From assembly GCA_021157415.1 (NCBI GenBank), contig JAGGWN010000094.1:1-33891 (forward strand): a DNA stretch of 33,891 bases, given 5' to 3'. Of this stretch, positions 1-8,386 are shown in pieces. Numbering within the stretch: the first letter of the stretch is position 1; the number at the start of each line of letters is the position of its first letter. The DNA comes from Bacteroidales bacterium. Its GTDB lineage: Bacteria; Bacteroidota; Bacteroidia; Bacteroidales; VadinHA17. Made by a program: the position numbers and the translations under genes. A model generated the notes under the pieces. It did not search any database. It had not been told where the DNA came from and saw nothing but the letters and a program-made list of their open reading frames with translations.

Positions 1-1233
1 CTCACCAGCACACCCGGTCTTGCAGCAGCTATTGATGCCACACACTCTCCCCTGGCTTCCATCGGATACGGTATCGCATATCCTTTCGGCGTTTTAGGAG
101 TGATCCTTTTTGTCCGTCTTTACCCCGTTATTTTTAAGATAGATCTTAAAAAAGCAGAACAGGCGCTGGAAAATGAAAAAAGGGAACAATACCCGGAAGT
201 ACTTCGCCGGAATTTTGTAGTAGAAAACGAGAACGTCCTTGGAAAATCCATTGGAGAACTAAAAATCCGCTCTATGACCGGGGCCAATATTTCCCGTGTA
301 TTAAAAAGGAAAACGGCCATAACTCCCGGTGTAGATACCCACTTGGAGAAAGGAGACATTGTTCGGGCAGTGGGGTCGGCCGAGTCATTGGAAAAATTCC
401 GCCTGTTGATCGGCCCCCCGACAGAAAAAGAAATTCCTCTCGGAAAAGACTATGAAGTCCGCTCCGTGCTGGTCACCAACAAAAAGATTATCAACAAAAC
501 ACTGGCAGAACTAAATTTGTGGCACCACTTTCATGCTACGGTAACACGTATACGGAGAAGCGGTATTGACATCGTCCCTTCCCCGGACACTCATATCCGG
601 TTCGGAGATAAACTGATTGTGGCCTGCTCCCGGAGTCAGATGAAAAACATAATGTATTTGTTGGGAAACGAAGATAAAAAGCTTTCGGACACAGATTTTT
701 TCCCTGTTGCTGCAGGCATCGTGCTGGGTGTCTTGCTGGGAAAAATAAGCATTGGCTTTAGCAACAATTTCACCTTTCGCCTGGGCCTTACAGGAGGGAT
801 ATTAATTACCGCTATGCTCCTGGCAAGCATCGGAAAAACAGGCCCTGTAATTTGGACCATGTCGGGTGCTGCCACACAACTGCTAAAACAACTCGGATTG
901 CTGCTTTTCCTGGCTACCGTGGGGACACACGCAGGACAGCATCTTTCCGCTACTTTTCAGCAATATGGATTGAAGCTGTTTTTTATCGGAGCAGCCATTA
1001 CCCTGTTGCCGATGATTACAGGATCCTGGGTTGGCCAACAGCTTTTCAGGATCAACCCGCTAAAACTTATGGGAACCCTGACAGGAGGCATGACCAGCAC
1101 CCCCGGACTTGCAGCCGTGGATTCTCTGACCGTTTCCAATGCCCCGCACATCGCTTATGCTACCGTATATCCTTTTGCCATGGTGCTGATCATCATCTTG
1201 GTACAAATAACAGGCACCCTTCCTTTTTTATGA
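1..1233 (+). CDS. AspT/YidE/YbjL-family putative transporter, 3' part (5' end outside window)
   Basis: The frame is open from base 1, so the gene starts upstream of the window; a GTG at 100 is internal. Two hydrophobic modules flank a cytoplasmic region. The end of the first module is seen at codons 1-45 with the motif TSTPGLAA (codons 2-9). The same motif recurs at codons 365-372 in the second module (about 234-410), which shows the internal duplication typical of the AspT/YidE aspartate:alanine-exchanger family. Between them lie two TrkA-C/RCK_C-like domains (about codons 77-137 and 151-222), which in this family probably sense a ligand. Role: inner-membrane anion or amino-acid antiport; the substrate is not predictable from sequence. 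It is followed 84 nt later by rsgA, which has its own promoter box. Confidence 0.85.
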   Translation, partial: LTSTPGLAAAIDATHSPLASIGYGIAYPFGVLGVILFVRLYPVIFKIDLKKAEQALENEKREQYPEVLRRNFVVENENVLGKSIGELKIRSMTGANISRVLKRKTAITPGVDTHLEKGDIVRAVGSAESLEKFRLLIGPPTEKEIPLGKDYEVRSVLVTNKKIINKTLAELNLWHHFHATVTRIRRSGIDIVPSPDTHIRFGDKLIVACSRSQMKNIMYLLGNEDKKLSDTDFFPVAAGIVLGVLLGKISIGFSNNFTFRLGLTGGILITAMLLASIGKTGPVIWTMSGAATQLLKQLGLLLFLATVGTHAGQHLSATFQQYGLKLFFIGAAITLLPMITGSWVGQQLFRINPLKLMGTLTGGMTSTPGLAAVDSLTVSNAPHIAYATVYPFAMVLIIILVQITGTLPFL

Positions 1234-1294
1234 CAATCAGGCAAGTATAACCGATCATATTGCAGATCCGACTACAAGGGGACAACAAAATACC

Positions 1295-1302
1295 TACCTT
1301 TG
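1295..1302 (+). promoter_or_regulatory. Bacteroidota-type -7 box (TACCTTTG) before rsgA
   Basis: TACCTTTG matches the TAnnTTTG consensus exactly. It lies 15 nt before the GTG at 1318. It contains the TTG at 1300, so that TTG is unlikely to be the rsgA start. No good -33 TTTG is seen at the usual 19-21 nt spacing. Confidence 0.5.
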
Positions 1303-1317
1303 TGGAAATTTCCTATC

Positions 1318-2244
1318 GTGAAAACAGGAAGAGTTACAAAAGCTACCGGACGCTGGTACATTGTTGAAACGGAAGATCACAGAAAATTCCGCTGCGCTGT
1401 TAAGGGAAGTTTTCGGATCAAAGGAATCCGCCTCTCTAACCCAGTAGTGGTAGGGGATTATGTTACTTTCGAACCGGATCCTCCGGGGGAAACGGGACTG
1501 ATTACCCATGTCCGGAAACGAAAGAATTATATCATACGAAAATCAACCAATTTATCCTATGAAGCGCAAATCATCGCAGCTAATATTGATCAGGCTTTTC
1601 TGATCGCTTCCCTGGTAAAACCCAAAACCCTTTTACCCTTCATCGACCGTTTTCTGGTAGCGGCAGAAGCTTACCGTATTCCGGTAATTCTTATTTTTAA
1701 CAAGACAGATCTGCATGGGGAAACAGAAAACCTTGAACTGAAAAAACTGACGGACATCTATGAAAATATTGGTTACAAAGTCTTGCATACTTCTGTGCCC
1801 CAACGAAAAAATCTGGAAAAAGTTAAAGAGCTTTTGATAAACCGTACCACCCTGCTTTCAGGAAATTCGGGGGTAGGAAAAACATCTCTTATCAATGCGC
1901 TCGAACCCTCCCTGAACCTCAAGACAAAACCGGTATCCCGGTCACATCAAACCGGAAAACACACAACCACCTATGCGGAATTGTTTCCTTTAAGTTTCGG
2001 TGGGCATATCATAGATACCCCCGGAATCAGAGGCTTCGGGCTGGTGGATACTGATAAAAATGAAATCTATCATTTTTTCCCGGAGATCTTCAAAATGGCA
2101 AAAGAATGCAACTATTACAACTGTACACACACTCACGAACCTGGTTGTGCCGTGAGAGAAGCTGTAGAAAAAGGATCAATTGCCGAATCGAGATATAACA
2201 GTTACCTCGATTTGTATTTTGATAAAGAAAAAAAATACAGATAA
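1318..2244 (+). CDS. rsgA: Ribosome small-subunit-dependent GTPase A (RsgA/YjeQ)
   Basis: This late 30S-maturation GTPase couples GTP hydrolysis to release of assembly factors. The circularly permuted GTPase order is visible: G4 NKTD (residues 128-131), then the P-loop GNSGVGKTS (182-190), then G3 DTPG (233-236). An N-terminal OB-fold precedes them (about 1-70). The C-terminal zinc site C-x4-C-x-H-x5-C is complete (C264, C269, H271, C277). The length of 308 aa is normal. I chose GTG 1318 because translation from it begins MKTGRVTKATG, the usual N-terminus, whereas the longer TTG start at 1300 falls inside the promoter box. It stands alone between a transporter and a sensor kinase with no functional link visible. 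Confidence 0.95.
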   Translation: MKTGRVTKATGRWYIVETEDHRKFRCAVKGSFRIKGIRLSNPVVVGDYVTFEPDPPGETGLITHVRKRKNYIIRKSTNLSYEAQIIAANIDQAFLIASLVKPKTLLPFIDRFLVAAEAYRIPVILIFNKTDLHGETENLELKKLTDIYENIGYKVLHTSVPQRKNLEKVKELLINRTTLLSGNSGVGKTSLINALEPSLNLKTKPVSRSHQTGKHTTTYAELFPLSFGGHIIDTPGIRGFGLVDTDKNEIYHFFPEIFKMAKECNYYNCTHTHEPGCAVREAVEKGSIAESRYNSYLDLYFDKEKKYR

Positions 2245-2268
2245 AAGAACTATCATTTTTTTTATATT

Positions 2269-2294
2269 AGAGGCTAATTTAAAAAATAACCTCT
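2269..2294 (+). other. AT-rich hairpin between rsgA and the hybrid kinase gene
   Basis: Arms 2269-2280 and 2283-2294 pair at 10 of 12 positions (AGAGGCTAATTT against AAAATAACCTCT). It lies 24 nt after the rsgA stop and 12 nt before the kinase start. There is no trailing T-run, so it may be a weak attenuator or leader structure rather than a terminator. Confidence 0.3.
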
Positions 2295-2306
2295 CGGGTT
2301 CCGGAA

Positions 2307-5159
2307 ATGAAAAAAATATACATTCTAATACCGCTGATCATTGCTATTATTATCGCTTCGAATGTTTATTATTATCTGAATATCTACCATTTACAAGTAA
2401 ACTTTCAAAAAAATTTCCTTTTAAAACAAACCCAGATTTCCGGGTATGAAATCGAAAAAACCGGGCAGGATTTTTTAAGCGACCTGAATTTTATTCTGTT
2501 TTCCGAAAACATCAACAAGTTTTTTTCAGACCCGATTGCTAAAGAAGAGGTTTCGCGGAAGATGGAGATCTTCTATACAAAATATCAGAATCTGATCACC
2601 GGGATCAACCTTTATGACACTCACCGGAACAGTTTTACCTTCTACAAGGATAACACAAACAAACGTATCTCCAATATCTTCATTACCCGGGAACAGAAAG
2701 CATTGGTGTCCAAAGAAGAGATTCGTTATGAAAATGGGCATTATGCCTATTATCTGCCTGTTTTTTTTAATAACCAGGTAAATGGGAATATCGTTGTCAT
2801 GCTGAATTATCAAAAATATATCGGATCCGTTTTTGAAAAGTCCCACCTGGGGGATATACAATGGCAATGGTTATTAGATGAAAAAGGAAGGATATTGTTT
2901 AGCAACCTTCATACAGACAGCCTTCGGATTAGGGAGCTCGACAGGATCGCTGGGGATATCAAGAACGGACATCAGGGAACGTTACAACACAAAGTGATTA
3001 TCTCGGGCCATGAAACAAATATTATATCTGCATACTATCCTGCCCATTTTTTAAGCAGGGATTTTGGCATCGTCTTCTCTCTTCAGAACGATGTAATTCA
3101 GAAAACCATCATCAAAAATGCCATAATCATAGCAACCTTAACGTTGGTACTGATTATACTGATTATCATTCTTTTTGTGCTTTTTATCTCCCGCCAGAAA
3201 ACAGAAGAAAGAAAAGTTAAAAACTCAGAACAAAACCTGCAGAAAATCCTGGAGAATATCCCCATTGGAATCCTGATACTGAATAAGGACCGCCGCATCT
3301 TATTTTTGAACCACCGGGCCAGGGAGACTTTTTCCGAAACGGTAGAAGAACTGAAAGAAGGACAGGTAATTGGAAACTGGTTCTTTGAAGGAACCCGGAA
3401 TCAGATTAAGGAATCTCTGGGTTTGGGTATTGATATGAGAGATTTTCTTGTTTTGCGCAAGGATACTTCCGAATGGGTCCTGCTCAAAGAAGAAATTCCT
3501 ATTGTTTTCCACGACCAAGAGGCCACCCTACAGGCGTTAATAGATGTCACACCCCTGGAAAAAGCACGTCGTCAGGAAGCCGCTGCCGTAAAAGCCAAAA
3601 CTGAAATGCTGGTCAACATGAGTCAGGAAATAAGAATCCCCCTTGGGAATATCCTGGACAAAACCAGCTCCCTGTTGCATGCCCACAACAAACCGGACGA
3701 GTCCTTTTTAAAAGATATTAAATATTCAGCGGATCTCCTGATATCCATCGTGGACGACATCCTTGAATTCTCAAAAATCGAAGCCGGAAAGATGATGCTT
3801 GAAGAGATTCCTTTTAAGCTTCGCTCCGAAATTAAAATCGTATTTAATAAATTCAAACCAAAAGCCGAAGAAAAGGGAATCAAACTGATAACCATTTTTG
3901 ATGAAAATGTACGCAATAATTTTATTGGCGATCCTTTCAACATCCGTCAGATTCTGTCCCGGCTGGTGGAAAATGCCATCAACTATACGGATCAAGGGAT
4001 GGTAAAAATCTTCGTTTCGCAGACACCCGAAGTTTACGGAAAATTATATCTTCATTTTGAAATTTCAGATACGGGAGGTGGTTTATCCCCGGAACAACTC
4101 GACAAATTCAACCAGAAAGATATTCATTCAACCAACATTGCCGCCAACGGTAAAAAATACTGGACCGGGCTGGGGATTCCCATTACCATTCAACTTATTG
4201 ACATGTTGAACGGGGATATCAACTTCGTCAGTCCTTCCTCCCTGAGCAAGGAAATAGGGGAAGATAAAGCAACAGGACCAGGGACTACCGTCCAGGTGAA
4301 AATTCCCGTTTTTTCCAATGAGCATTTTCAAAAAGATATAGACATAAGCAACATTACACAATATTCTCAGATCCGTGCCTTAATCATTAAAAACAATGAT
4401 GATAATGACAACGCCATCCAGGAACAGCTAAAACAATTCGGGGTACATGCCATTATGAATTTTTATATGGAGAAAACCGTGCATTTACTGGAAAGCAACT
4501 CTTCCAACCCTGAACAACGATATCACCTTTTAATCATCAAAGATTCCCCCACTTTTGATGGTTTTGAGTTGCTCTATACATTAAATGAACGTAAGCTGAC
4601 CAACAAATATATTATCATCCTGACCAGCTCCAATGACAAAAAGGGGAATTACACCCGTGCACGCAAACTGGGAGCTGATTATTACCTGATTGAACCTGTT
4701 CAGGGTTCCGAGATTTTCAACATCATCCAGGACAATTTCACCTCGATTGAAATAGAGAGGACCGCTGCCAAGAACCTGGAAGAAATTCCCCGTTCCATGA
4801 AAATTCTTGTTGCCGAAGACAATACCATCAATCAGAAGGTCTTGCAGGTTTATTTTAAAAACCTGGGGTTCGAAATTGACATTGCCGACGATGGTTCCTC
4901 TGCAGTGGAAAAAGCAAAAAAGCAACAATACGATCTTATCCTGATGGATGTGATGATGCCCATCATGGATGGCTGGGAAGCTACAAGAGCTTTAAGAAAA
5001 CTTGGCATTGAGATTCCGATAATTGCTGTTACGGCGGATGTTTCCGAAGAAACAAAAAACCGTTCCATTGAAACCGGCATGAATGACTATATTCCCAAAC
5101 CGGTTAAAATAGATGATATAAAAAGAATCCTGGTAAAATGGTTTTCTATTAATTCATGA
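2307..5159 (+). CDS. Hybrid sensor histidine kinase / two-receiver protein lacking the phospho-acceptor His
   Basis: The order of parts is: TM1 (about 4-24), a periplasmic sensor region (25-270), TM2 (about 272-294), a PAS-like domain (about 305-425), a HisKA dimerization helix, HATPase_c, receiver 1 (about 688-805) and receiver 2 (about 832-945). The HATPase looks intact, with the N-box ENAINYTDQG, G1 DTGGGL and G2 TGLGI. In the H-box, however, the expected His is Gln440 (NMSQEIRIPL; codon cag at 3624-3626). Receiver 1 is degenerate: the N-terminal acidic pair is replaced by KNN (695-697) and the conserved Lys by Glu796, although Asp746 remains. Receiver 2 is canonical (AEDN, phospho-site Asp881 in LMDVMMP, KPV). 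It may therefore act as a kinase-dead scaffold, a phosphatase, or an acceptor of phosphate from a partner kinase. The adjacent mnmH offers no clue to the signal. Confidence 0.9.
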   Translation: MKKIYILIPLIIAIIIASNVYYYLNIYHLQVNFQKNFLLKQTQISGYEIEKTGQDFLSDLNFILFSENINKFFSDPIAKEEVSRKMEIFYTKYQNLITGINLYDTHRNSFTFYKDNTNKRISNIFITREQKALVSKEEIRYENGHYAYYLPVFFNNQVNGNIVVMLNYQKYIGSVFEKSHLGDIQWQWLLDEKGRILFSNLHTDSLRIRELDRIAGDIKNGHQGTLQHKVIISGHETNIISAYYPAHFLSRDFGIVFSLQNDVIQKTIIKNAIIIATLTLVLIILIIILFVLFISRQKTEERKVKNSEQNLQKILENIPIGILILNKDRRILFLNHRARETFSETVEELKEGQVIGNWFFEGTRNQIKESLGLGIDMRDFLVLRKDTSEWVLLKEEIPIVFHDQEATLQALIDVTPLEKARRQEAAAVKAKTEMLVNMSQEIRIPLGNILDKTSSLLHAHNKPDESFLKDIKYSADLLISIVDDILEFSKIEAGKMMLEEIPFKLRSEIKIVFNKFKPKAEEKGIKLITIFDENVRNNFIGDPFNIRQILSRLVENAINYTDQGMVKIFVSQTPEVYGKLYLHFEISDTGGGLSPEQLDKFNQKDIHSTNIAANGKKYWTGLGIPITIQLIDMLNGDINFVSPSSLSKEIGEDKATGPGTTVQVKIPVFSNEHFQKDIDISNITQYSQIRALIIKNNDDNDNAIQEQLKQFGVHAIMNFYMEKTVHLLESNSSNPEQRYHLLIIKDSPTFDGFELLYTLNERKLTNKYIIILTSSNDKKGNYTRARKLGADYYLIEPVQGSEIFNIIQDNFTSIEIERTAAKNLEEIPRSMKILVAEDNTINQKVLQVYFKNLGFEIDIADDGSSAVEKAKKQQYDLILMDVMMPIMDGWEATRALRKLGIEIPIIAVTADVSEETKNRSIETGMNDYIPKPVKIDDIKRILVKWFSINS

Positions 5160-5172
5160 TTAGAAAATCATG
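5155..5172 (+). terminator. Candidate hairpin terminator after the hybrid kinase
   Basis: CATGATT (5155-5161) and AATCATG (5166-5172) form a perfect 7-bp stem with loop AGAA. It overlaps the stop codon and is followed by CTCTTTTA. The T-run is short and the stem AT-rich, so termination would be weak. Confidence 0.35.
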
Positions 5173-5239
5173 CTCTTTTATGATCCGCATATTTCCCCGT
5201 GTTTCTGATAATAGACCTATATTCAAGACATAATCCGGG

Positions 5240-6280
5240 ATGCAAAAAACCATATCCATACAGGAGTTCCTTGAATTGGCCGGCCGTTACCCTGTTGTAG
5301 ATGTGCGGTCTCCGGCAGAATTTGATCATGGCCATTTCCCGGAAGCCTGTAACATCCCTTTGTTCAGTAATGAAGAAAGAGCCATTGTCGGAACGATCTT
5401 TACAAGGGAGAATCCGGAAAAGGCACTTAAAGAAGGATTGAAGATCGTGGGGCCCAAAATGGTTTCTTTCGTCGAGATGGCCCGGAATATTGCACGTCAC
5501 AACACCTTGCTGCTGTATTGCTGGCGGGGAGGGAAACGCAGCCACTCCTTGGCCTGGCTTTTTGAAACGGCAGGGATGAATGTCTATGTGCTGGAAGGAG
5601 GTTATCGCGCTTACCGCAGACACCTGAAAGCCTCTTTTTGTAAACCTCTCCCAATGATAATTGTCGGAGGGATGACCGGCTCGGGAAAGACAGAAATCCT
5701 ATATGCATTGCAGAAAAGAGGAGAACAGATCATCGACCTGGAGGGTCTTGCCAATCATAAAGGATCTGTTTTCGGCTCGCTGGGACAGGCAAAACAACCA
5801 ACCACCGAACAGTTTGAAAATAACCTTTTCCTGGTTTGGAACCGGCTCAACCCCCATAAAACAATCTGGATAGAAGACGAGAGCAAAGCCGTGGGCAGGG
5901 TGTATATTCCGGATGAATTGTTCAATCAGATGAAAACAGCACCTTTGGTTGATATCGCGTTGAATAGAAATTACAGAATTGAACGACTGGTAAGGGATTA
6001 TGCCGGATTTAACATAGAGGATTTAATTGTTTCCGTACAAAAGATTGAACGCCGGCTGGGGGGGCTGAATGCCAGTAGATGTATAGAAGCAATACGTAAC
6101 AAGGACTTCCCCAAAGCTGCAGATATCCTGCTCTATTATTATGATAAAACATACAGACATGCTATGTCGTCCCATCGCAGAGAAAAAATCATTCAGGTTG
6201 ATCTGACCGGAAATGATCCGGAGATTAATGCCGGAATCATCCTTTCCAAAACACGGGAGCTACAGGGTGATAACGCCTGA
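5240..6280 (+). CDS. mnmH: tRNA 2-selenouridine synthase (MnmH/SelU)
   Basis: The enzyme replaces sulfur by selenium in 2-thiouridine at the tRNA wobble position, by way of a geranylated intermediate, using selenophosphate. The N-terminal rhodanese domain has DVRSPAEFDHGH and the catalytic loop YCWRGGKRS with Cys94. The C-terminal P-loop domain has GGMTGSGKT at 143-151, followed by the family signature IDLEGLANHKGS and the motif EDESKAVG. The length of 346 aa is typical. The ATG at 5240 places the rhodanese domain at the correct distance. No selD (selenophosphate synthetase) lies in this window, so whether the product is seleno- or only geranyl-2-thiouridine cannot be judged here. Confidence 0.93.
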   Translation: MQKTISIQEFLELAGRYPVVDVRSPAEFDHGHFPEACNIPLFSNEERAIVGTIFTRENPEKALKEGLKIVGPKMVSFVEMARNIARHNTLLLYCWRGGKRSHSLAWLFETAGMNVYVLEGGYRAYRRHLKASFCKPLPMIIVGGMTGSGKTEILYALQKRGEQIIDLEGLANHKGSVFGSLGQAKQPTTEQFENNLFLVWNRLNPHKTIWIEDESKAVGRVYIPDELFNQMKTAPLVDIALNRNYRIERLVRDYAGFNIEDLIVSVQKIERRLGGLNASRCIEAIRNKDFPKAADILLYYYDKTYRHAMSSHRREKIIQVDLTGNDPEINAGIILSKTRELQGDNA

Positions 6281-6401
6281 TATTCCGCCCATTCGCTTAC
6301 TTCTCTTGGTTATTTGTTTTGGGGAACATGTTATAGAACATAATTTTATTGTATATTGCATTCACTAATTAAATCTTCTTAGGCCCATAAAAACCAAAAT
6401 C

Positions 6402-7097
6402 ATGATTGAAACATTCGGAACCATCACCAAAGAGGAAAAACTTCAGAGCCTGCAGTCCCATATCCTCGAAAACACATTTGTTTTGGAAAGTACGGCTCCT
6501 TTCCCTGGTTATCATGGAGAGAACCTCCCCGAACCCCAAAAACCGGGATATATTTTCCTGGTAACCCGGGTCAGGTACAACCTGGAAAAGATCATTCGTA
6601 CAGCCAAAGAGATCAGGAATTACTTCCAACCGCCTTTTGGTGCCCGGCCTGCAGAACTGCACATGTACAATATGGTATATCCTGTAATCCGTCTTAACCA
6701 TCTCGAAGAATATAAACATATTGCAGAATTACAACAATGGTTTGAAGACCTGGGCATCGGTTTTATGAAGAAAAAAAAATTCAATAAACCGGCTCTTATT
6801 ATGGTGACAAAGCATTTTGGTCTCGAACAAATCGAAGAGGGGGTTTTTAAGGACATAAATGATCCTCTTATGCATTATCTGGAAATCCCGGTGGCTCTTT
6901 CGTGGAAAGTTTTTGAAGCCATCACAAATAAGATCAAGAACAACCTTGAAAATAATAACTTTGATGCTGCACTCGGTGTTCTTTATATTCGGGATATTAT
7001 GGATATGATCCGGATTTACGAAAACAATCCCGGAATCGGGAAGCTTGTTTCCTTACGGAAAATGTATCTCGACAAAATACGCAAGACTCGTTCTTAA
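6402..7097 (+). CDS. Conserved-looking hypothetical protein, 231 aa
   Basis: I do not recognise a family. The protein is soluble, with no signal peptide and no membrane segment. It has mixed alpha/beta character: a beta-rich middle with the stretch PGYIFLVTRVRYNLEKI, an LHMYNMVYPVIRL segment, and a helical, lysine/asparagine-rich C-terminus (about 165-231). It contains only two conspicuous low-complexity bits, KKKK near residue 125 and LENNN near 186. The ATG at 6402 is the first in-frame start after a 121-nt gap from mnmH. The stop at 7097 is only 5 nt from the stop of the convergent U32 gene. Codon use looks like that of its neighbours, so the gene is probably real. Confidence 0.65.
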   Translation: MIETFGTITKEEKLQSLQSHILENTFVLESTAPFPGYHGENLPEPQKPGYIFLVTRVRYNLEKIIRTAKEIRNYFQPPFGARPAELHMYNMVYPVIRLNHLEEYKHIAELQQWFEDLGIGFMKKKKFNKPALIMVTKHFGLEQIEEGVFKDINDPLMHYLEIPVALSWKVFEAITNKIKNNLENNNFDAALGVLYIRDIMDMIRIYENNPGIGKLVSLRKMYLDKIRKTRS

Positions 7098-7102
7098 GCA
7101 TC

Positions 7103-8377
7103 TCATTCTTTCCCTCCTCTTACCAGACGATATAGTTTATCCGACCGTCTGACTTTTCTTTCCACGGCAAAGGAACATCGCGTCCCTTTGGAAACAGATT
7201 CAACCTTCCGGTCATCCACCCGTATCTCCTCAACGGTCAATTGTATGACTCCGGTAGTCGGACCCGTAATTACGACCTCATCCCCCGGGGACAATGTGCC
7301 CGCTTCTATTATAAATTCCGCAATTTTAAGCTTGCTGAAATAGTTGGTTCCTTTTCCGGTATAAATTTTCTTTTTGGTAGCATGAGTCCCATACCGGTCA
7401 CTCCAGGCTCCCATTTTCCGGCCCAGATAATATCCGTCCCAGAAGCCGCGGTTAAAAACAGTCGACAGGCGTTCTTTCCATTCCCTGATACGTTCTTGCG
7501 AATACGTTCCTTCCTCAAGGGCTTTCAGTGCTTCATTATAACAGAGCACCGTAGTATATACATATTCGGGAGACCTTGCCCTGCCTTCTATTTTCAAAAT
7601 ACGCACCCCCGCATCTACAATCAGATCCAGAAAGTCAATAGTAGCAAGGTCTTTGGGTGACATAATATACTCATTGTCTATTTCCAGTTCATAACCGGTT
7701 TCCTTGTCTGTCACCACATAAGCTTTCCGGCACGTCTGCAGGCATGTGCCCCGGTTAGCCGATGCATTTTGTTCATGCAAACTCAGATAACATTTCCCGG
7801 AAATCGCCATGCATAAAGCCCCATGGGCAAACAATTCAATGCGAATAAGCTCTCCGGAGGGGCCCCTGATATCTTCATTCCGGATAACGGCAATCATGTT
7901 TTTTACCTGTTTCAGGGTCAGTTCCCTCGCAAGCACTACAACATCTGCATAGCCGCTATAAAATTTCAAAGAAGCGGAATTGGAGATATTCACTTGCGTG
8001 GACAGATGCACTTCCATCTTTTTTTGCCTGGCATATTGCAAAGCAGCCTGATCGCTGATGATCAATGCATCCACGCCGGTTACCTGAGCTCTGTCCACTA
8101 TTTTTTGCATAACAGGCAATTCCTTGTCATACAGAATAGTATTAACAGTCAGATAAGCTTTTTTATTGTGCTTGTGCAAAACACGCACTACCTTTTCCAG
8201 ATCGCCCAAGGAGAAATTATGCGATGAACGGGCTCGCATATTCAACTGCTTCACTCCGAAATATACCGCATCCGCCCCACCCTGAATGGCGGCCATTAAT
8301 GACTCATAATCCCCTGCCGGAGCCAGAAGCTCAATATCTTTCCGGGAAAAATTCTTTACTTTCTTGATAGCAGGCAT
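7103..8377 (-). CDS. Peptidase U32 family protein (TrhP/YegQ-like, probable tRNA hydroxylation factor)
   Basis: The N-terminus ELLAPAGDYESLMAAIQGGA followed by GADAVYFG is diagnostic of U32 proteins. The U32 signature is present as ELFAHGALCMAISGKCYLS, followed by NRGTCLQTCRK; these four cysteines match those thought to bind an Fe-S cluster in tRNA-hydroxylating members. Characterised bacterial relatives (TrhP/YegQ, RlhA) hydroxylate tRNA U34 or 23S rRNA, using prephenate for the tRNA reaction; older names call them collagenase-like. The 424-aa length with a C-terminal beta-barrel-like region (about 330-424) fits TrhP better than the shorter UbiU/UbiV. It starts 9 nt after the sensor kinase stop (8387), so the two are very probably cotranscribed. 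Confidence 0.88.
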   Translation of the reverse strand: MPAIKKVKNFSRKDIELLAPAGDYESLMAAIQGGADAVYFGVKQLNMRARSSHNFSLGDLEKVVRVLHKHNKKAYLTVNTILYDKELPVMQKIVDRAQVTGVDALIISDQAALQYARQKKMEVHLSTQVNISNSASLKFYSGYADVVVLARELTLKQVKNMIAVIRNEDIRGPSGELIRIELFAHGALCMAISGKCYLSLHEQNASANRGTCLQTCRKAYVVTDKETGYELEIDNEYIMSPKDLATIDFLDLIVDAGVRILKIEGRARSPEYVYTTVLCYNEALKALEEGTYSQERIREWKERLSTVFNRGFWDGYYLGRKMGAWSDRYGTHATKKKIYTGKGTNYFSKLKIAEFIIEAGTLSPGDEVVITGPTTGVIQLTVEEIRVDDRKVESVSKGTRCSFAVERKVRRSDKLYRLVRGGKE

Positions 8378-8386
8378 GCTTCAATC

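Noticed and set aside
852-1250. 132-aa open frame on the plus strand
   Set aside because: It lies wholly within the transporter gene in another frame; its translation has no domain and the transporter frame carries clear membrane segments.
5168-5623. 151-aa minus-strand frame
   Set aside because: It is antisense to mnmH, whose rhodanese and P-loop motifs are unmistakable.
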